This document shows, piece by piece, positions 6,572 to 8,769 of a stretch of 8,769 nt of DNA (position 1 is the stretch's first letter; each line of letters starts with the position of its first letter). The translations under genes and the position numbers were made by a program. The notes below the pieces were generated by a model. That model was not told where the DNA came from and ran no database searches. It saw only the letters and a program-made list of their open reading frames with translations. Source of the DNA: CBDCWA01 sp046048295 (GTDB taxonomy: Bacteria > Pseudomonadota > Alphaproteobacteria > Rhizobiales > Hyphomicrobiaceae). The stretch spans positions 1-8,769 of the forward strand of contig JBJOGJ010000166.1 in the NCBI GenBank assembly GCA_046048295.1. The letters are read 5' to 3'.

Positions 6572-7102
6572 ATGAAGTCAACTTCACAAGCTTCCAAGGG
6601 TGGCCCAACGGCCCCGATCCGCATTGCACTGCTTGCTGCGGCCCTCGCAGCATCGGTTCCAAGCTCATCGGCTTCCGATGCATTCGGCGCGTTGATCGGC
6701 ACATGGCGCGGCGAAGGTCAGGTCGTATTCGAAGGCGGCCAGTCTGAAAGGCTTTCCTGCAACACGTACTATGTAGAAAAGGACAAGGGGCTACGCCTGA
6801 GCCTCGTCATCCGCTGTGCCAATGCCTCTGCCGGGAAAATCGAGATGCGCGGAACGCTCGACCACTTGGACGGAAAGCTAACTGGCACGTGGGAAGAACG
6901 CACATTCAATGCCTCCGGCACCGCGACCGGTGGCATTGCGGGCAACCAGATCCATCTCTCGTTCGCGGGAGCCCTCAACGGTACGCTGACGACGCTCCTT
7001 ACCAATGACACCCAGTCGATCTTCGTTCGTAGCCAAGGCTCCACCCTCAGCACCATCAACATCGTGTTGAAGAAGCTGGGTGCTGTGCAGGCAACCAAAT
7101 GA
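6572..7102 (+). CDS. Small exported protein of unknown function, predicted beta-rich
   Basis: I do not recognise a named family. The ATG at 6572 is chosen because AGGA (6563-6566) lies 5 bases upstream and the protein then starts with a signal peptide: basic and polar residues, then IRIALLAAALAASVPSSSAS, with cleavage near SAS/DA (about residues 34-35). A GTG at 6542 is in frame but would add ten residues, four of them Arg (RIIRRR), and has no good ribosome site. The 176-residue product begins its mature part with FGALIGTWRGEGQVVF, followed by alternating short strands and glycines (LTGTWEER, GGIAGNQIHLSF, LNGTLTTLL). This pattern suggests a lipocalin-like or other small beta-barrel fold. Two cysteines (SCNTYY and IRCANA) could form a disulfide in the periplasm. 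It is divergent from aapP and ends at a terminator shared with the TctC-like gene. Confidence 0.8.
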   Translation: MKSTSQASKGGPTAPIRIALLAAALAASVPSSSASDAFGALIGTWRGEGQVVFEGGQSERLSCNTYYVEKDKGLRLSLVIRCANASAGKIEMRGTLDHLDGKLTGTWEERTFNASGTATGGIAGNQIHLSFAGALNGTLTTLLTNDTQSIFVRSQGSTLSTINIVLKKLGAVQATK

Positions 7103-7104
7103 AA

Positions 7105-7131
7105 AGACCCGGTGCACGGAGCGCCGGGTCT
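7105..7131 (-). terminator. Intrinsic terminator of the TctC-like gene, possibly bidirectional
   Basis: AGACCCGGTGC (7105-7115) and GCGCCGGGTCT (7121-7131) form an 11-bp stem with one G-T wobble and a five-base loop. Read on the minus strand the stem is followed by TTT-C-ATTT, as expected for a rho-independent terminator of the gene ending at 7154. On the plus strand the hairpin begins 2 bases after the stop of the small exported protein gene but lacks a T-run there, so termination in that direction would be weaker. Confidence 0.75.
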
Positions 7132-7153
7132 CTGGCACTAACGCGATGTGGAT

Positions 7154-8182
7154 CTAGTCGACGGCCTTGATCGCTGCCTTGATGGTCTCCGGCGTCGCAG
7201 AATAGATCTTGGCAACCACCTGCACTGCCTGTTCACCAGTAAACGGGGTGATCGGCAAGGTGAGCTTCTTTGCGTGAGCCAGGAATTCCGGATCCTTCAT
7301 GGTAGCATTGAAAGCCTCGCGCAGGATCTTGACCCGATCCATCGGAACCTTCTTCGACACGATGTAGGGCTTGCCGATGTCGTTCGGAGCAAGGACAAAC
7401 TCGATGATTTCCTTCTTCTTCTGATCATCCACGAGGTCACCGGCATATGGTATGCCAGCTGGCATGTCGTCCGACTTCTCTTTCGAGAACTGCACGAGCG
7501 GAACGATCTTGTTGTTCTTGATCCAATCATCGGGAATGCTGCTGTAGGAACCACAGTCGCCGGACGTCTCGCCACGTTCGACAGCAATGCGAACTTCGGC
7601 GCTTCCCGGGAAGCCAAGCACATGCTTGACGTTGACGCCGATGACATTACCCAGCAGGGCCGCATTCAGGTAGGAGCTTGCGCCCTTTGAAGTACCGCCG
7701 ATGATGAACTGCTTCCCGCCGCCCATGATCTCCTTCACCGACTTGATACCCGTTGCGTGCCACGCGTAGCAGACCCGGAAGTCGCGCGTCGTGCTGCCGA
7801 TGTAGTGGTAGTTATTGAGCTTGACCTTGACCTTGGCCGGGTTCGTCAGGGACTCGATCAGAACGCCGTTGTTGAAAGAGTTGATCACGGTGCCATCGGT
7901 CGGAGCACCGACGTCGATATACTGGATCGACTTCACACTACCAGCGCCTGGCATATTCTGTACGATGACAGATGGATTACCCGGAATGTGCTTGCCATAC
8001 TGGCGGGCGAGCGCGCGGGCGTAGGTGTCGTAGCCACCGCCAGGCGAAAAGCCCACGATGAGCCGGACGGTCTTGCCGTTGTAGAAATCGTTCGCGTGGG
8101 ATTCCACGCTAGAAAGCGAGAGTCCTGCACCGACGATGCCCGCCAATGCAATCACGCTCGCAGTAGAACGGAGCATTTTCAT
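7154..8182 (-). CDS. TctC/Bug-family periplasmic solute-binding protein
   Basis: This is an extracytoplasmic receptor of the tripartite tricarboxylate transporter (TctC, Bug) family, which captures small carboxylates or similar ligands. The protein is 342 residues, a normal length. It has a signal peptide (KMLRSTASVIALAGIVGAGL) with likely cleavage at SHA/ND (30-31). The family's first ligand loop is seen as GFSPGGGYDTYAR (44-56) and the second conserved turn as NMPGAGS (76-82). The GGGYDTYAR form, with Tyr, differs from the usual GGxxD(x)xAR and suggests a distinct subgroup. Two cysteines (RVCYAW, GDCGSY) may pair. The ATG at 8182 has GGGAGG (8190-8195) 7 bases upstream. No tctA or tctB membrane genes are near in the window, so it is an orphan or belongs to a locus on the right. 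Its ligand cannot be assigned; the neighbour hints at aromatic carboxylates. Confidence 0.9.
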   Translation of the reverse strand: MKMLRSTASVIALAGIVGAGLSLSSVESHANDFYNGKTVRLIVGFSPGGGYDTYARALARQYGKHIPGNPSVIVQNMPGAGSVKSIQYIDVGAPTDGTVINSFNNGVLIESLTNPAKVKVKLNNYHYIGSTTRDFRVCYAWHATGIKSVKEIMGGGKQFIIGGTSKGASSYLNAALLGNVIGVNVKHVLGFPGSAEVRIAVERGETSGDCGSYSSIPDDWIKNNKIVPLVQFSKEKSDDMPAGIPYAGDLVDDQKKKEIIEFVLAPNDIGKPYIVSKKVPMDRVKILREAFNATMKDPEFLAHAKKLTLPITPFTGEQAVQVVAKIYSATPETIKAAIKAVD

Positions 8183-8243
8183 ATCCTTACCTCCCGATAC
8201 GACCTTGCCACGAGACCATTCCTGATGAATCTGCCACGAGAAA

Positions 8244-8270
8244 GGCAGCCGTATGTACGGATTGGCAGCC
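8244..8270. promoter_or_regulatory. Palindrome flanked by direct repeats over the TctC-like promoter, candidate operator
   Basis: CCGTATGTACGG (8249-8260) has perfect 5-bp arms around a 2-base centre. GGCAGCC occurs as a direct repeat at 8244-8250 and 8264-8270, exactly 20 bases apart, about two helical turns. The cluster covers the proposed -10 and part of the -10/-35 spacer, a position where a repressor would block polymerase. Confidence 0.4.
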
Positions 8271-8281
8271 TATTCCGTCAA
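8252..8281 (-). promoter_or_regulatory. Candidate promoter of the TctC-like gene
   Basis: On the minus strand TTGACG (8276-8281) is followed after 18 bases by TACATA (8252-8257), or after 17 bases by GTACAT. The -35 is near consensus. Transcription would start near 8245, leaving a leader of about 60 bases. It was placed by eye only. Confidence 0.4.
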
Positions 8282-8404
8282 TCCGAAACAAACTTCCCTT
8301 TTGCAAATTCATTACAATCGCCGCTAATTCGCTCACTTTGCAAGGAATAAGGGCAATTCCGGTTAGCATTCAAAAGGCTTTCAAGCTTGCTGCAGTCGCC
8401 GGGC

Positions 8405-8769
8405 TCAGATCTTGAACGCCTCCAGCGTTTCTGGCGCAAAGACTTCTTCCGGCTCCAGCAGACGCTTGGAAAGCCCACACTCGTAGTGATACTTGAGGAA
8501 GATCGCAACGGATTCCCTATTGGCCTCAAAACCGTAGGGCCACCAGTCTTCGCCCATCAACTCGACCGCCTCCTCAACGGCCGCGTTATGCCAGGGCAGC
8601 ATCGCCATCATGGCAGCGGTCTGCGCGAAGTCCTGATAGACGATCTTTTGGGCCTCGACGAAAGCCTTGAAGAGGTTCTGCGCCACCCACCGATGCTTCT
8701 CGTAGACGTCGCGGCGTATAACGATCGTGTGCATCGGGGGAAAGATCTTGGTGTCCTGGTAATAGGCCC
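8405..8769 (-). CDS. 4,5-dihydroxyphthalate decarboxylase-like protein, C-terminal part (runs off right edge)
   Basis: The visible 120 residues are the C-terminal third of a protein resembling 4,5-dihydroxyphthalate decarboxylase, which in phthalate degradation converts 4,5-dihydroxyphthalate to protocatechuate and carbon dioxide in the cytoplasm. Features that match the family as I remember it are IFPPMHTIVIRRDVYE (about 9-24), a helix with LFKAFVEAQKIVYQD (about 32-46), the LPW motif, GEDWWPYGFEANRES, KYHYECGLS, and the tail LEPEEVFAPETLEAFKI. The frame is open to the window edge, so the start is outside; an ATG at 8734 is internal because the family sequence (YYQDTKIFPP) continues upstream of it. 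The protein fold is related to periplasmic binding proteins, and some family members are annotated as ABC transporter receptors, so a non-catalytic role is possible. It lies upstream of the TctC-like gene in the same direction. Confidence 0.82.
   Translation of the reverse strand, partial: AYYQDTKIFPPMHTIVIRRDVYEKHRWVAQNLFKAFVEAQKIVYQDFAQTAAMMAMLPWHNAAVEEAVELMGEDWWPYGFEANRESVAIFLKYHYECGLSKRLLEPEEVFAPETLEAFKI

Larger units (their letters stand above)
8183..8404. other. Intergenic region between the decarboxylase-like gene and the TctC-like gene
   Basis: These 222 bases separate two genes read in the same direction. The half near the TctC-like gene holds a candidate promoter and symmetric repeats. 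The half near 8341-8400 is A/T-richer and holds only a weak 5-bp inverted repeat (GGAAT-N7-ATTCC at 8344-8360). I see no convincing terminator for the upstream gene and no small ORF with a ribosome site. Confidence 0.4.

Noticed and set aside
7757..8350. A 197-codon plus-strand frame antisense to the TctC-like gene
   Set aside because: It lies opposite a protein with a clear signal peptide and family motifs, and has no recognisable domain.

Overview
The window looks like ordinary chromosomal DNA of a GC-rich alphaproteobacterium, most likely of the order Hyphomicrobiales (Rhizobiales). The main reason is a complete four-gene set that closely matches the general L-amino acid ABC transporter AapJQMP of rhizobia. 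An orphan TctC/Bug-type solute-binding protein and a 4,5-dihydroxyphthalate decarboxylase-like protein also fit this group. The taxonomic placement rests on remembered family resemblance, not on a search.

Layout. Positions 1-543 (minus) hold the N-terminal 181 residues of a major facilitator transporter that runs off the left edge. Diverging from it, 798-1985 (plus) encodes an exported protein with a short TPR-like domain and a very long Pro/Ala-rich region. Positions 2059-6281 (minus) form the amino acid transporter operon, transcribed aapP-aapJ-aapQ-aapM. The ATPase gene comes first, 116 bp ahead of the binding-protein gene, whereas the usual rhizobial order is J-Q-M-P. J, Q and M are packed within 8 and 1 bp of each other. 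Diverging from aapP, 6572-7102 (plus) encodes a small exported beta-rich protein of unknown function. It converges on a TctC-family binding protein (7154-8182, minus), with a hairpin terminator between them. The right edge (8405-8769, minus) carries the C-terminal 120 residues of a 4,5-dihydroxyphthalate decarboxylase-like protein.

How the genes work together. AapJ should capture L-amino acids in the periplasm, AapQ and AapM form the membrane channel, and AapP supplies ATP hydrolysis. The TctC-like protein and the decarboxylase-like protein lie in the same orientation and may belong to an aromatic acid (phthalate-like) uptake and degradation locus to the right of the window. No tctA or tctB membrane genes are visible here.

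The two largest upstream regions contain symmetric DNA elements that no gene explains: an 11-bp-arm inverted repeat upstream of the proposed aapP promoter, and a palindrome flanked by direct repeats over the proposed tctC promoter. I see no tRNA, rRNA, CRISPR array, insertion sequence or phage gene, and no convincing novel multi-gene system. The most notable points are the aap gene order, these candidate operators, and the two uncharacterised exported proteins.
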